Positions 8,802-18,102 of a stretch of DNA of 64,000 nucleotides are shown here, piece by piece. The notes under the pieces were generated by a model. The model was not told the origin of the DNA. It was given only the letters and a program-made list of their open reading frames with translations, and made no database searches. Origin of the DNA: UBA11612 sp964475755 (lineage in GTDB: Bacteria; Pseudomonadota; Alphaproteobacteria; Rhodospirillales; Rhodospirillaceae); assembly GCA_964475755.1 (NCBI GenBank), contig CAYYXR010000001.1, positions 62,001 to 126,000 of the forward strand, in the 5' to 3' direction. The translations under genes were made by a program, and so were the position numbers. How positions within the stretch are numbered: position 1 is the stretch's first letter; each line of letters opens with the position of its first letter.

Positions 8802-9821
8802 TTACGCACGCGAGCGGCGTTTTAATCCAAAAGTATCGGCAAGAAGTTCATAAGACTTTCGGCGCGCCGCGACGTCATGACAGATTGTTACCACCATCAC
8901 TTCATCAATGCCGCAATCTGACGCAATGCTTTCTATGCGCGATTTCACGAAATCAGGGTCACCGACAATGCCGCGATTCCGGCCCTCCTCGGCGGCGCGT
9001 AATTCCGCTTCGGTGTAAGGATAGGCTTCGGCTTCTTCGGGGCTTGGAAACGGCCCGAGCCTTCCCTTTTCAATCATTACACGCCACAAAGCGCCGCTGG
9101 ACGCTAAACGTTCCGCTTCGGCTTTTGTTTCGGCGCAAATCGCAAAAACGCAAACGCTGGCTTGCGGCTTATCCAGAATGTTTGATGGCGTAAATTTATT
9201 TCGATAGTGATCGAGAATGCTTTGCGGCGGCGCCGGATTAATAAAGTGGGCAAATGAAAACGGCAATCCGAACATGGCCGCCAGGGTCGCACTGTCGGCG
9301 GTCGAACCGAGCAACCAGATTTCCGGGGGGAACGGTGGGCGCGGCGTAACCTTCACGCGTGACAGGCCCGCGCTGGCCGGGTCACCGCCGTATAGAAACG
9401 CTTTCAGGTCAAGAACCTTAGACGGGTAGTATTCGACTCCCACATTGGAGCCATAAAGCATGGCTTGAGACGTGAGTCTGTCTCCGCCTGGCGCTCGGCC
9501 CAGACCAAGATCAATGCGCCCGGGAAACATGGTGGACAGTAACGCAAAATTTTCCGCGACCTTCAGCGGGCTGTAGTGGGTCAGCATAACCCCGCCCGAG
9601 CCGATGCGGATATCGCGCGTAGCCGCACCGACACGCGCGAGCAATACCTCTGGCGAACACCCCGCCAAACCTTCGGTGCCGTGATGTTCGGCCAACCAAT
9701 ACCTGGCGTAACCCAACTCCTCGGCAAGTTGCGCAAGTTCGATGGTCTCTTCAATCGCGTCCAACGCAGAAGAGCCGGAGCGCACAGGAGATTGATCGAG
9801 AACACTGAGAGTCAGAGTCAT
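8802..9821 (-). CDS. LLM-class flavin-dependent oxidoreductase (luciferase-like)
   Basis: Bacterial luciferase-like TIM-barrel monooxygenase of 339 residues, of the MsnO8-like subgroup. The N-terminus LSVLDQSPVRSG, the WLAEHHGTEGLAG segment near 62-74, IRIGSGGVMLTHYSP near 91-105 and DLGLGRAPGGD near 124-134 are characteristic. It probably uses FMNH2 and O2; the substrate is unknown. It starts 6 bp after the CitE-like gene, so the two are very likely cotranscribed. Confidence 0.85.
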   Translation of the reverse strand: MTLTLSVLDQSPVRSGSSALDAIEETIELAQLAEELGYARYWLAEHHGTEGLAGCSPEVLLARVGAATRDIRIGSGGVMLTHYSPLKVAENFALLSTMFPGRIDLGLGRAPGGDRLTSQAMLYGSNVGVEYYPSKVLDLKAFLYGGDPASAGLSRVKVTPRPPFPPEIWLLGSTADSATLAAMFGLPFSFAHFINPAPPQSILDHYRNKFTPSNILDKPQASVCVFAICAETKAEAERLASSGALWRVMIEKGRLGPFPSPEEAEAYPYTEAELRAAEEGRNRGIVGDPDFVKSRIESIASDCGIDEVMVVTICHDVAARRKSYELLADTFGLKRRSRA

Positions 9822-9827
9822 ACGGAA

Positions 9828-10733
9828 TTAGTTCGCGCTATTTTCACTTTCCAATGCGGCGATCATCTCCGCCGCTGCGATCAGGCGCTCAGCTTCACGC
9901 ACGTGCAATCCTTCGACAAGCTTACCATCGACAACCGTGACACCCTGACCGGAGGCAGCGGCGTCTTTGTGCGCAGCGACCAAACGTTTGGCGCGCTCCA
10001 CGTCCTGCTGTGAAGGTGCGAAGGCCGTGTTGGCTCCGGCAATCTGTTTGGGATGAATCAGAGTTTTACCATCGAACCCGAGATCACGGCCTTGACGGCA
10101 TGCCGACTCAAATCCCGCCTCGTCATGCAGGTCCACATGCACGCCATCGAGGGCAAAAAGACCATTGGCGCGCGCAGCCAGAATACAAGCCTGTAACGCA
10201 AACAGCATCGGCCAGCGATCGGCCGGATGGGCGCAATGTAAATCTTTCGCCAGATCAGCCGTTCCGACAATAAGTCCGGCAAGGCGCTTGCACGACGCGG
10301 CGATTTGGGGCGCGTTGATGATGCCCTTAGGGGTTTCCATCATCGCCCATATCTTGAGATCGTCCGGCGCACCGGCCGAACGCAAGGCAGCATCAACGTC
10401 GCGCACCGTTTCAGGATCGCTCACTTTCGGAATGACAATGCCGTGCGCACCCGAAGCGGCGATGGCCTTTACATCTTCATCGCCCCATTCGGTATCCAGC
10501 GCATTGGCGCGAATAAGCACTTCGCGCTTTCCGTATGCGCCCGATTTTGTCGCATTCACCGCCGCGCTACGCGCAGAGGCTTTTGCGTCGGGCGCGACCG
10601 CGTCTTCGAGATCAAAGATCAAACCATCGGCAGCCAAGGTTTTTGCTTTTTCAAGAGCACGGGCATTTGACGACGGCATATAAATCACGCTGCGACGCGG
10701 GCGAACAGCAGCAGATGAATTGGACATACGCAT
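9828..10733 (-). CDS. CitE-like CoA ester lyase (HpcH/HpaI aldolase family)
   Basis: HpcH/HpaI aldolase/citrate lyase family protein of 301 residues. RRSVIYMPSSN near 13-23, IFDLEDAVAP near 39-49 (metal-binding Glu/Asp) and DGKTLIHPKQI near 224-234 are conserved. Family members cleave malyl-, citramalyl- or beta-methylmalyl-CoA. Without a neighbouring pathway gene the exact substrate is open. An alternative start is the ATG at codon 3. Divergent from the LysE-type exporter. Confidence 0.85.
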   Translation of the reverse strand: MRMSNSSAAVRPRRSVIYMPSSNARALEKAKTLAADGLIFDLEDAVAPDAKASARSAAVNATKSGAYGKREVLIRANALDTEWGDEDVKAIAASGAHGIVIPKVSDPETVRDVDAALRSAGAPDDLKIWAMMETPKGIINAPQIAASCKRLAGLIVGTADLAKDLHCAHPADRWPMLFALQACILAARANGLFALDGVHVDLHDEAGFESACRQGRDLGFDGKTLIHPKQIAGANTAFAPSQQDVERAKRLVAAHKDAAASGQGVTVVDGKLVEGLHVREAERLIAAAEMIAALESENSAN

Positions 10734-10876
10734 GGAACTCCAGAAGTATTATGCGGTGATAGCCAATAGAGTGCGTCCGGTCCAGGGCCGACACCAAGGG
10801 GTGTGGACTTGCCGCCCGGGCATGCCCGGTGTACGAGGCGGGGCCCCTACAGACAGCAAATGGCCGGTTTGACCGC

Positions 10877-11527
10877 ATGGCGTTCGCTCCTTTGGAATTC
10901 GCATTCGTCCGCGGCCTAATCGCGGGATTTGCTCTGGCCGCGCCGGTTGGCCCGGTGGCTGTGCTTTGCATCAGGCGGGCGCTTTCCACAGGACGTTTTC
11001 AAGCCTTCGTAGCTGGACTGGGCGCCGCATTCGCCGACATGATTTTCGGAGCCGTGGCCGGACTGGGCATCGGCGTGGTCATGACGTTCATTCTCGATCA
11101 CGAAATCGCCATTGGCTCCGTTGGTGGTCTTATTGTTCTTGCGATCGGCGTGGCGACTTTTCGCGCACCAGTTTCGTTCTCTGAGAGCAGCGGTGCGCCA
11201 TCGATTATGAGCCGCGATTTCGCGACCACATTCAGCATGGCCATCACCAACCCAGCCACCATGATTGCCGCGATAGGATTGTTTGCCGCGTTTGCGCCGA
11301 TCGACCTTTATACGGCTCCAGCCAGTGCCACATTGCTTGTAACCGGAGTGTTCGCTGGTTCCGCCCTATGGTGGCTGATTCTTGTGGGAGCCGTGGGCAC
11401 GTTCCGGGACGCCTTTATGCGCCGCGGGTTGCCGCACCTTAATCACATTTCGGGCGCGATAATCATGCTATCCGGACTGGGCGTTTTGATTGCCGTGGCG
11501 CTGAAAATATTACGGCAGAGCCCATAA
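10877..11527 (+). CDS. LysE-family amino-acid exporter
   Basis: LysE/RhtB-type translocator with the conserved N-terminal motif GFALAAPVGPVAVLCIRRAL near residues 13-32, followed by G.G....D. Five or six hydrophobic helices. I chose the ATG at 10877 because the upstream extension (GTG at 10829) is polar and not family-like. No strong ribosome site is visible. The exported substrate is unknown. It converges on asd with a 36-bp gap. Confidence 0.82.
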   Translation: MAFAPLEFAFVRGLIAGFALAAPVGPVAVLCIRRALSTGRFQAFVAGLGAAFADMIFGAVAGLGIGVVMTFILDHEIAIGSVGGLIVLAIGVATFRAPVSFSESSGAPSIMSRDFATTFSMAITNPATMIAAIGLFAAFAPIDLYTAPASATLLVTGVFAGSALWWLILVGAVGTFRDAFMRRGLPHLNHISGAIIMLSGLGVLIAVALKILRQSP

Positions 11528-11563
11528 AAAGCTTTGCCGCATATTTCAAATTATTTCCGCCGA

Positions 11564-12622
11564 TTAAACGGAGAGGTGCTCGCGCACCAGAACTTCCGCG
11601 ATCTGCACGGCATTGAGCGCCGCTCCCTTACGCAAGTTGTCCGACACGCACCAGAACGAAATGCCATTCTCGACGGACTTATCTTTTCGGATACGCGAGA
11701 TGAAAACATCATCTTCGCCCGCGCATTCGGCCGGCGTGACGTAGCCTTCGTTGGCGCGATGATCGACAACAGTTATGCCGTCGGCCTTTTGCAAAACCGC
11801 ACGCGCCGTCTTGTCCGTAATCGGCTTTTCCGTCTCTATATTGATGTACTCTGCATGACCGATGAACGTCGGGATCCGCGCGCAATTGGCGTGCACCTTA
11901 ATATCCGGGTCCAGGATCTTGCAGGTCTCTTTTTCCATCTTCCATTCCTCTTTGGTCTCGCCGTCATCGAGGAAGATGTCGATATGCGGAATAGCATTAA
12001 AAGCGATCTGCTTGGTGAACTTGGACTTGGTCTCCACCGGCGCCTGATTGGCATAGATGCCCTTGGTCTGATTGAAGAGCTCGTCCATGCCGTCCTTGCC
12101 CGCACCCGATGTCGACTGATAGGTCGAAACCACGACGCGTTTGATTTTGAACGCCTCGTGCAGCGGCTTCAGCGCGACAACCATTTGGATGGTCGAGCAA
12201 TTGGGGTTGGCGATAATGCCCTTCTTTTTATAGCCCGCCAGCGCACCCGGATTCACTTCGGGCACGACCAGAGGAACGTCTTTATCCATGCGGAAATGGG
12301 ACGTGTTGTCGATGACCACGCAGCCGGCAGCAGCGGCGCGCGGACCATGCACGGCGGACACTTTTGCGCCGGGTGAAGACAACGCAATGTCCACGCCCTT
12401 GAAGTCAAATTCCTCAAGGTTTTGGACTTTGAGCACTTCGTCCTCGCCAAAGGAGACTTCGCGGCCCACCGAGCGCGGCGACGCCAAGGCAATAACCTTG
12501 GAGACCGGGAAGTTGCGGTCCCAGAGAATTTGCAAGATTTCGCGGCCCACATTGCCCGTGGCGCCGATCACCGCAACCACGTAGCCGTCCTTGCGAGAGG
12601 GGGTGCGGGAGGTGTCTGGCAT
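11564..12622 (-). CDS. asd: Aspartate-semialdehyde dehydrogenase
   Basis: Reduces aspartyl phosphate to aspartate semialdehyde for lysine, threonine, methionine and diaminopimelate synthesis. NADP-binding GATGNVG is at 20-26 and the catalytic Cys is C142 in NPNCSTIQ. The substrate-binding segment CARIPTFIGHAE follows later. 352 residues, normal length. Divergent from the Mpo1-like gene and on the same strand as the leu genes downstream of which it lies, but separated from them by an opposite-strand gene. Confidence 0.95.
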   Translation of the reverse strand: MPDTSRTPSRKDGYVVAVIGATGNVGREILQILWDRNFPVSKVIALASPRSVGREVSFGEDEVLKVQNLEEFDFKGVDIALSSPGAKVSAVHGPRAAAAGCVVIDNTSHFRMDKDVPLVVPEVNPGALAGYKKKGIIANPNCSTIQMVVALKPLHEAFKIKRVVVSTYQSTSGAGKDGMDELFNQTKGIYANQAPVETKSKFTKQIAFNAIPHIDIFLDDGETKEEWKMEKETCKILDPDIKVHANCARIPTFIGHAEYINIETEKPITDKTARAVLQKADGITVVDHRANEGYVTPAECAGEDDVFISRIRKDKSVENGISFWCVSDNLRKGAALNAVQIAEVLVREHLSV

Positions 12623-12784
12623 TTGTCTAATCCATTCTTATATAAGCGTTTTCGGGTCCGAAGCCGACGCGGCTCATTTTCCATTTAAGGACCCGATAAA
12701 GCGCGGCAAACTACGCTTCGGCGCGACGGAACGCAAGGTGGCGCCGCGAAGAACACCGGGCCACCGATGGGAGGTAGGTATGCC

Positions 12785-13117
12785 ATGAGTGGGAAGCTGG
12801 CGACTTACGCCGAATTCTGGCCCTACTATTTGCGCGAACACGCAAACCCGCGAACACGCGCATTGCACTATATCGGCACGGGTCTGGCCATTGCATTGCT
12901 GATATGGGCGCTGGTGAGCCTACGTCCCCTGTTGTTGCTCGCCGTGCTTTTTGCCGGATACGGATTCGCCTGGGCGGCACATTTTTTTATCGAGCGCAAC
13001 AAACCGGCGACGTTTACCTATCCGGTGTGGTCGCTGTTCAGCGATTTTCGGATGTTTGGTTTATTCATAACCGGACGCCTGACACCCCATTTGGAGCGTG
13101 CCGGGGTTAATACCTAG
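12785..13117 (+). CDS. Mpo1-like (DUF962) membrane protein
   Basis: A 110-residue protein with the DUF962/Mpo1 pattern: FWPYYLREHANPRTRALHYIGT at the start, two or three hydrophobic segments, then WAAHFFIERNKPATFTYPVWS. Yeast Mpo1 is an Fe(II)-dependent dioxygenase in alpha-oxidation of 2-hydroxy fatty acids, and the conserved His residues (EH, LHYIG, AAHF) fit metal binding. The ATG at 12785 is supported by a strong GGAGGT 9 bases upstream. Its stop codon overlaps that of leuB. Confidence 0.8.
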   Translation: MSGKLATYAEFWPYYLREHANPRTRALHYIGTGLAIALLIWALVSLRPLLLLAVLFAGYGFAWAAHFFIERNKPATFTYPVWSLFSDFRMFGLFITGRLTPHLERAGVNT

Positions 13118-14223
13118 CCGGCAATCAGGCCCAGTTCCTTCACAACAGAGTCGGCCATATCATCGGTCGAGACCGGCTTTTGACCTTTCTCGGCGATATC
13201 GGCAGTGCGCACACCGGCCTTCAAAACATTCTGCACAGCCTGCTCGACCAGATCGGCATTGTCCGTCATATCGAACGAATAACGCATCATCATCGCGAAA
13301 GAGAGGATCATCGCCAGCGGATTGGCGATGCCTTTGCCGGTGATATCCGGCGCTGAGCCATGCACCGGTTCGTAAATCGCACATTGATGACCGTTCGCAT
13401 CCGCCGCACCCAAGCTTGCCGAAGGCAGCATGCCCAGCGAGCCGCTCAAGGTTGATGCCAAATCGGACAGAATGTCGCCGAACATGTTTTCAGTGACGAT
13501 GACATCAAAGTCGCGCGGCGCGCGGGCAAGGTGCATCGCGCAGGCGTCTACATACATATGACTGAGTTCAACGTCCGAATATTCGGCGGCATGGAGCTTC
13601 GTGATGTCTTCGCGCCAAACGATGCTGGTTTCGAGGACGTTTGCCTTGTCGACGGAGCAGAGTTTCTTATTGCGTTTGCGGGCGAGTTCGAAGCCAACGC
13701 GGGCCACCCGTTCAATCTCGGGCGTGGAATAGGTCATGGTGTTGTAGCCACGACGCCCGCCGGGCGCGTCTTCAATGCCGCGCGGTTGGCCGAAATAAAG
13801 ACCGCCGATCAGCTCACGGATAATCATAATGTCGAGGCCTTTAACGAACTCCGACTTCAATGAAGACGCATCCGCCAACGCATCGAACACAAGCGCCGGG
13901 CGCAGGTTGGCGAATAAACCCATCTCCTTGCGGATCTTCAAAAGCCCGCGTTCCGGGCGCAGCTCAAAGGGAATCGCGTCCCACTTCGGTCCACCGATAC
14001 ATGCCAGCAGCACGGCATCGGACGCTTTTGCCTGCGCGAGCGTATCATCAGTCAGCGGTGTACCATGAGCATCATAAGAAGAACCGCCGATCAGACCGTT
14101 CGTAATTTCAAAGTTCGCACGCCCAGTGGATTGAAACCAATCGATCACACGGCGCGTGGCCGGAGTGATTTCGTGTCCTATGCCGTCACCAGGCAGCAAA
14201 AGGATTTTCTTCTTATTGGACAT
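13114..14223 (-). CDS. leuB: 3-isopropylmalate dehydrogenase
   Basis: NAD-dependent oxidative decarboxylase of leucine synthesis, 369 residues. LLLPGDGIGHEI at the start, ERGLLKIRKEMGLFANLRP near 88-106, and GSAPDITGKGIANPLAMILS near 293-312 are the family signature. Last gene of leuC-leuD-leuB. The convergent Mpo1-like gene shares a CTAG tetranucleotide (13114-13117) that supplies TAG stops on both strands. Confidence 0.96.
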   Translation of the reverse strand: MSNKKKILLLPGDGIGHEITPATRRVIDWFQSTGRANFEITNGLIGGSSYDAHGTPLTDDTLAQAKASDAVLLACIGGPKWDAIPFELRPERGLLKIRKEMGLFANLRPALVFDALADASSLKSEFVKGLDIMIIRELIGGLYFGQPRGIEDAPGGRRGYNTMTYSTPEIERVARVGFELARKRNKKLCSVDKANVLETSIVWREDITKLHAAEYSDVELSHMYVDACAMHLARAPRDFDVIVTENMFGDILSDLASTLSGSLGMLPSASLGAADANGHQCAIYEPVHGSAPDITGKGIANPLAMILSFAMMMRYSFDMTDNADLVEQAVQNVLKAGVRTADIAEKGQKPVSTDDMADSVVKELGLIAG

Positions 14224-14248
14224 TTTTTCCCCTCACGTATCGGCCGGA

Positions 14249-14866
14249 CTAAACAGTCAGCCAGGGCTGATCGCGGTTTTGCTTCTCTTCGAAGGCCTTA
14301 ATCTTGTCTCCCTGCTGAAGGGTGAGACCGATGTCGTCGAGACCGTTCAAAAGATTCTCTCTCCGTTTGGCGTCCACCCCGAAGGAAGTCACGCTGCCGT
14401 CGGGCCCGGTGATCGTTTCGTTTTCGAGATCAATCGTGAATTCACCGCCGGCCGTATTGCCTGAACCGGCAAGTGCGGAGAGCTTGTCCACTTGGTCTTG
14501 CGGCAAGGTGATGCAGAGAATGCCGTTCTTGAAACAGTTCCCGTGAAAAATATCGGCGAAGCTGGGACCGATGATGCAGCGGATGCCGAAATCGGCGAGG
14601 CTCCAGGGCGCGTGCTCGCGCGAAGACCCGCAGCCGAAGTTAGCCCCTGTGATGAGAATCTTGGCGTTCCGGTAGGCGTCCTTGTTCAAGACGAAATCGG
14701 GACGCTCTTCGCCTTTGTCGTCGTAGCGCATGGCATAGAATGCCGACTTGCCGAGGCCTGTGCGCTTGATGGTTTTCAGAAATCGCGCTGGAATGATCAT
14801 GTCGGTATCGACATTCACTTGCGGCAGAGGCGCCGCAATCGCCGTTAGCGTTTTGAATTTTTCCAT
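14249..14866 (-). CDS. leuD: 3-isopropylmalate dehydratase small subunit
   Basis: Small subunit of isopropylmalate isomerase, 205 residues from the ATG at 14864-14866. FKTLTAIAAPLPQVNVDTDMIIPARFLK opens the protein and FGCGSSREHAPW carries the conserved swivel-domain motif. The open frame extends upstream through leuC, but that extension is antisense-like in composition and the chosen start sits 5 bp after the leuC stop, as expected for a coupled pair. Confidence 0.96.
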   Translation of the reverse strand: MEKFKTLTAIAAPLPQVNVDTDMIIPARFLKTIKRTGLGKSAFYAMRYDDKGEERPDFVLNKDAYRNAKILITGANFGCGSSREHAPWSLADFGIRCIIGPSFADIFHGNCFKNGILCITLPQDQVDKLSALAGSGNTAGGEFTIDLENETITGPDGSVTSFGVDAKRRENLLNGLDDIGLTLQQGDKIKAFEEKQNRDQPWLTV

Positions 14867-14871
14867 GGCGA

Positions 14872-16278
14872 CTACAAATCCCTCACGTCGGTGAGGCGGC
14901 CGGTGACAGCAGTAGCAGCAGCCATGGCCGGGCTGACCAAATGAGTACGACCGCCAATGCCCTGACGACCTTCGAAGTTGCGATTGGAGGTGGAGGCGCA
15001 GCGCTCGCCGGGTTGCAGAATATCGGGGTTCATGCCCAGACACATGGAGCATCCTGGCTCCCGCCACTCCGCGCCTGCTTCGCGGAAGATGGCATCGAGA
15101 CCTTCTTCCTCGGCCTGGTTTTTCACGAGACCGGAGCCGGGCACGACGAGCACACCGACACCGTCGGCTACCTTACGGCCCTTGAACACTTCGGCCGCCG
15201 CACGCATGTCTTCGATGCGCCCGTTGGTGCACGAGCCGATAAACACCTTATCGATCTTCACCTGGTTGAGCGGGGTTCCTGCTACCAGACCCATATATTC
15301 GAGCGAGCGTTTCACCGCAGACTTTTTAGCGGCATCTGGAAAACTTTCCGGATCGGGAATTTCGCCAGTGATCGGAAGCGCGTCCTCCGGGCTGGTACCC
15401 CAAGTCACATGCGGAATGAGATCCGCCGCCGTCAATGTCACATCCTTGTCGAAAACCGCACCTTCGTCCGTGCGCAGCGTTTTCCAATACGTCACGGCCT
15501 GTTCCCACCTTGCGCCTTTGGGCGCATAAGGACGACCTTTCAGGTACTCGAATGTTTTGTCGTCGGCGGCAATGATGCCGGCGCGCGCACCACCTTCAAT
15601 CGACATATTGCAAACGGTCATGCGCCCTTCCATGGAAAGTGCGCTGAAGGCATCGCCGACGTATTCAATGACGTGGCCAGTGCCACCGGACGTCCCGATC
15701 TTGCCGATGATCGCCAATATGAGATCCTTCGCGGTCACACCCGGCGGCAGTCCACCTTCGGTACGCACGCGCATGTTTTTGGATTTCTTCAGCGCAAGGG
15801 TTTGTGTCGCGAGCACGTGTTCGACTTCGGATGTACCGATCCCGAACGCCAGCGCGCCGAACGCACCGTGCGTCGATGTATGCGAGTCCCCACATACGAT
15901 CGTCTTGCCGGGTTGCGTAAGCCCTTGCTCAGGGCCAATGATGTGAACGATCCCTTGGCGAACATCATGCATCGGAATGTAAGGCACGCCGAACGCCGCG
16001 CAGTTTTCCTCCAGCATTTGCAACTGAAGCCGACCCTGCTCATCTTCTATGCGCTCAAGACGGTCGGGTGTTGTTGGAACGTTATGGTCAGGCACGGCGA
16101 TTGTCTTCGCCGGCGCATGAACCTTTCGTCCCGCCGCCTTTAATCCCTCGAACGCCTGAGGAGATGTGACTTCGTGAACGAGATGCAGATCGATATAGAG
16201 AACGGCGTTACCGGCATCGTCGGTGGTGACGACGTGGCTATCCCAAAGCTTATCGTACAGCGTACGCGGCTGACTCAT
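14872..16278 (-). CDS. leuC: 3-isopropylmalate dehydratase large subunit
   Basis: Large, [4Fe-4S]-containing subunit of isopropylmalate isomerase, 468 residues. Cluster ligands are in FIGSCTNGR and in the CSMCLGMNPD segment. GDSHTSTHGAFGALAFGIGTSEVEHVLATQ is the aconitase-family signature. It follows rplS on the same strand with a 105-bp gap that contains a hairpin, so the leu genes may be separately expressed or read through from the ribosomal operon. Confidence 0.97.
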   Translation of the reverse strand: MSQPRTLYDKLWDSHVVTTDDAGNAVLYIDLHLVHEVTSPQAFEGLKAAGRKVHAPAKTIAVPDHNVPTTPDRLERIEDEQGRLQLQMLEENCAAFGVPYIPMHDVRQGIVHIIGPEQGLTQPGKTIVCGDSHTSTHGAFGALAFGIGTSEVEHVLATQTLALKKSKNMRVRTEGGLPPGVTAKDLILAIIGKIGTSGGTGHVIEYVGDAFSALSMEGRMTVCNMSIEGGARAGIIAADDKTFEYLKGRPYAPKGARWEQAVTYWKTLRTDEGAVFDKDVTLTAADLIPHVTWGTSPEDALPITGEIPDPESFPDAAKKSAVKRSLEYMGLVAGTPLNQVKIDKVFIGSCTNGRIEDMRAAAEVFKGRKVADGVGVLVVPGSGLVKNQAEEEGLDAIFREAGAEWREPGCSMCLGMNPDILQPGERCASTSNRNFEGRQGIGGRTHLVSPAMAAATAVTGRLTDVRDL

Positions 16279-16355
16279 ATTGCTCTTGCATCCCGAAAAA
16301 CATGCTGCGCGGGAGGCAAATCATAGGAGGGCCAGCGCCCGGCACATGAGATTGT

Positions 16356-16375
16356 GCGGACGTTTGTACGTCCGC
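16356..16375. repeat. Hairpin 8 bp after the rplS stop, possible weak terminator
   Basis: Perfect 8-bp stem GCGGACGT (16356-16363) with ACGTCCGC (16368-16375), loop TTGT. There is no run of T on the minus strand after it, so it may only slow or process the transcript rather than end it. Confidence 0.45.
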
Positions 16376-16383
16376 AACAGATA

Positions 16384-16776
16384 TTACTTGCTGTCCGCAG
16401 AGCTCGCAGATTGCTGAGAAGATGTATCCTCGGCAATACGCGCGGAACGACCACGGCGTTCACGGAGATAGTATAGCTTTGCGCGACGGACCTTACCCTT
16501 CCGAACGACTTCGATCTTGTCGATGATCGGACCAAAGAGCGGAAACACGCGCTCGACGCCTTCGCCGAAGGAAATTTTGCGTACTGTGAACGAGGAATTG
16601 ATTCCGGCGTTCTTGCGCGCGATGCACACGCCTTCGTAAGCCTGGATACGCTCGCGCTGACCTTCGGTCACACGCACATGAACGCGAAGGGTATCACCGG
16701 GGGTGAATTCCGGAATGGCGCGCTTGGCTTCCAGTTCGGCTGCGTATTCTTTTTCCAAATTTTGCAACGTGTTCAT
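16384..16776 (-). CDS. rplS: 50S ribosomal protein L19
   Basis: Ribosomal protein at the 30S-50S interface. FTPGDTLRVHVRVTEGQRERIQAYEG near 24-49, VRKISFGEGVERVFP and KVRRAKLYYLRERRGRSARI match L19. At 130 residues it has a short Ser/Gln-rich tail compared with the usual 115. Follows trmD with a 23-bp gap in the ffh-rpsP-rimM-trmD-rplS operon. Confidence 0.97.
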   Translation of the reverse strand: MNTLQNLEKEYAAELEAKRAIPEFTPGDTLRVHVRVTEGQRERIQAYEGVCIARKNAGINSSFTVRKISFGEGVERVFPLFGPIIDKIEVVRKGKVRRAKLYYLRERRGRSARIAEDTSSQQSASSADSK

Positions 16777-16799
16777 TGCCCTAATCCTTTTCGCGTCCT

Positions 16800-17519
16800 T
16801 TAACTCTTGGTCTTTTTCTTCCCGCTTTCATAACGCGCCCACAAATCGGGCCTGCGTTCACGGGTAATCTCTTCCGCTTTTTCCCGCCGCCATGCTTCAA
16901 CTTTGGCATGGTGACCGGACTTTAAAATTTCCGGCACTTCGCGCCCGTTCCACGGATCAGGCCGCGTATAGTGCGGATATTCCAACAAGCCCGTCTCGAA
17001 ACTTTCGTCTTCCAGCGACTCTATCTTTCCAACCACACCTGGAAGCAACCGAACGATTGCATCCAGAAGCACGATCGCCGCCGGCTCGCCGCCGGACAAG
17101 ATGAAGTCGCCGAGACTGACTTCCTCTATCTCTCTCGCCTCAAAAAAGCGTTGATCGACGCCTTCATAGCGGCCGCAAATCACACTCACGCCCGGCCCTT
17201 CGGCCAATGCCCTGACCCGCGGTTGATCCAATAACCGACCCCTAGGGGTCAGATAGATCAATGGCGTGCCTGGGGGGTGGGACGCGGCGACGGCGGCATC
17301 CAATACATCAGGCCGCATCACCATGCCAGCGCCGCCCCCGAAGGGGCTGTCATCCACGGTGCGGTGCTTATCGCTCGCAAATCCGCGAATGTCCACCGTT
17401 TCCAGCGCCCAAACCCCCTCTTCCAGCGCCTTTCCGGCCAGCGAGAGCCCCAGGGGCCCTGGAAACATCTCGGGAAACAGGGTCAGTACCGATGCCTGAA
17501 AAGGCGCTTGAGGCTTCAT
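16800..17519 (-). CDS. trmD: tRNA (guanine-N1)-methyltransferase
   Basis: Makes m1G37 in tRNA. VLTLFPEMFPGPLG near the start, DDSPFGGGAGMVMRPD, CGRYEGVDQRF and the knot segment SLGDFILSGGEPAA are diagnostic. I placed the start at the ATG at 17517-17519, one base after the rimM stop, giving 239 residues. An ATG 33 bases further upstream would overlap rimM and add residues not seen in the family. Confidence 0.95.
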   Translation of the reverse strand: MKPQAPFQASVLTLFPEMFPGPLGLSLAGKALEEGVWALETVDIRGFASDKHRTVDDSPFGGGAGMVMRPDVLDAAVAASHPPGTPLIYLTPRGRLLDQPRVRALAEGPGVSVICGRYEGVDQRFFEAREIEEVSLGDFILSGGEPAAIVLLDAIVRLLPGVVGKIESLEDESFETGLLEYPHYTRPDPWNGREVPEILKSGHHAKVEAWRREKAEEITRERRPDLWARYESGKKKTKS

Positions 17520-17520
17520 T

Positions 17521-18063
17521 TTAGCCGGACCCTGCCGATTCGCCTGCCTCAACGTCGTCGAAAAGACCCGGGAGAGGGCTCACCAGGATACGCTCCTTAT
17601 CCATATCGACCTCGGCAATCGCCGCTTCGGTAAAGGGCACCAGCACAACCGCACCGCCTTGTTTTTCCACCTCCATCATGTCGCCCGCGCCAAAATTGTG
17701 AAATGCAGTGACCTTTCCCAATATCTGTCCGTCGGTGCGCTCAACGTGCAGCCCCACGAGATCTGCCTGGTAAAGAGCGTCGGCTCCAGGCGGAGGCAGA
17801 GCGGAGCGATCCACAAAAAGGTTCAATCCCTTCAGTGCATCGGCCGCCGTTCGGTCCTCGACACCTTCCACCGTCGCAACCACAACACCTTTGGCAGTCC
17901 CACTAACGGAGAGTGCCAGCGTGCGGCCATCGTCTGTCGTAACGGGACCATACGCAGCAATGTCTTCCGGATATTCGGTGAAGCTTTTCACCCGGATTTC
18001 ACCGCGCAGACCTTTCGCCCCGACAATTTTGCCGAGACAAACCTTGGTCACGTCATCTGACAT
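17521..18063 (-). CDS. rimM: Ribosome maturation factor RimM
   Basis: A 180-residue 30S maturation factor. The N-terminal VCLGKIVGAKGLRGEIRVKSFTE segment and the PRC-barrel region with GKVTAFHNFGAGDMMEV and VPFTEAAIAEVDMDKERILV are typical. Between rpsP (39 bp) and trmD (1 bp) as in most bacteria. Confidence 0.95.
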   Translation of the reverse strand: MSDDVTKVCLGKIVGAKGLRGEIRVKSFTEYPEDIAAYGPVTTDDGRTLALSVSGTAKGVVVATVEGVEDRTAADALKGLNLFVDRSALPPPGADALYQADLVGLHVERTDGQILGKVTAFHNFGAGDMMEVEKQGGAVVLVPFTEAAIAEVDMDKERILVSPLPGLFDDVEAGESAGSG

Positions 18064-18102
18064 GGCACGTGCCCGATGGTGCTGCTCGTTAGCGTACTCC
18101 GA

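Noticed and set aside
14867..15067. N-terminal extension of leuD into leuC
   Set aside because: The extra 67 residues are Arg/Cys/His-rich noise from the leuC frame; the ATG at 14866 fits family length and spacing.
14941..16143. 400-codon open frame on the plus strand across leuC
   Set aside because: It is fully antisense to a complete leuC, has no family resemblance and reflects the codon bias of the real gene.
16356..16375. Leucine attenuator before leuC
   Set aside because: The hairpin follows rplS closely, and I found no leader peptide with Leu codons or alternative pairing.
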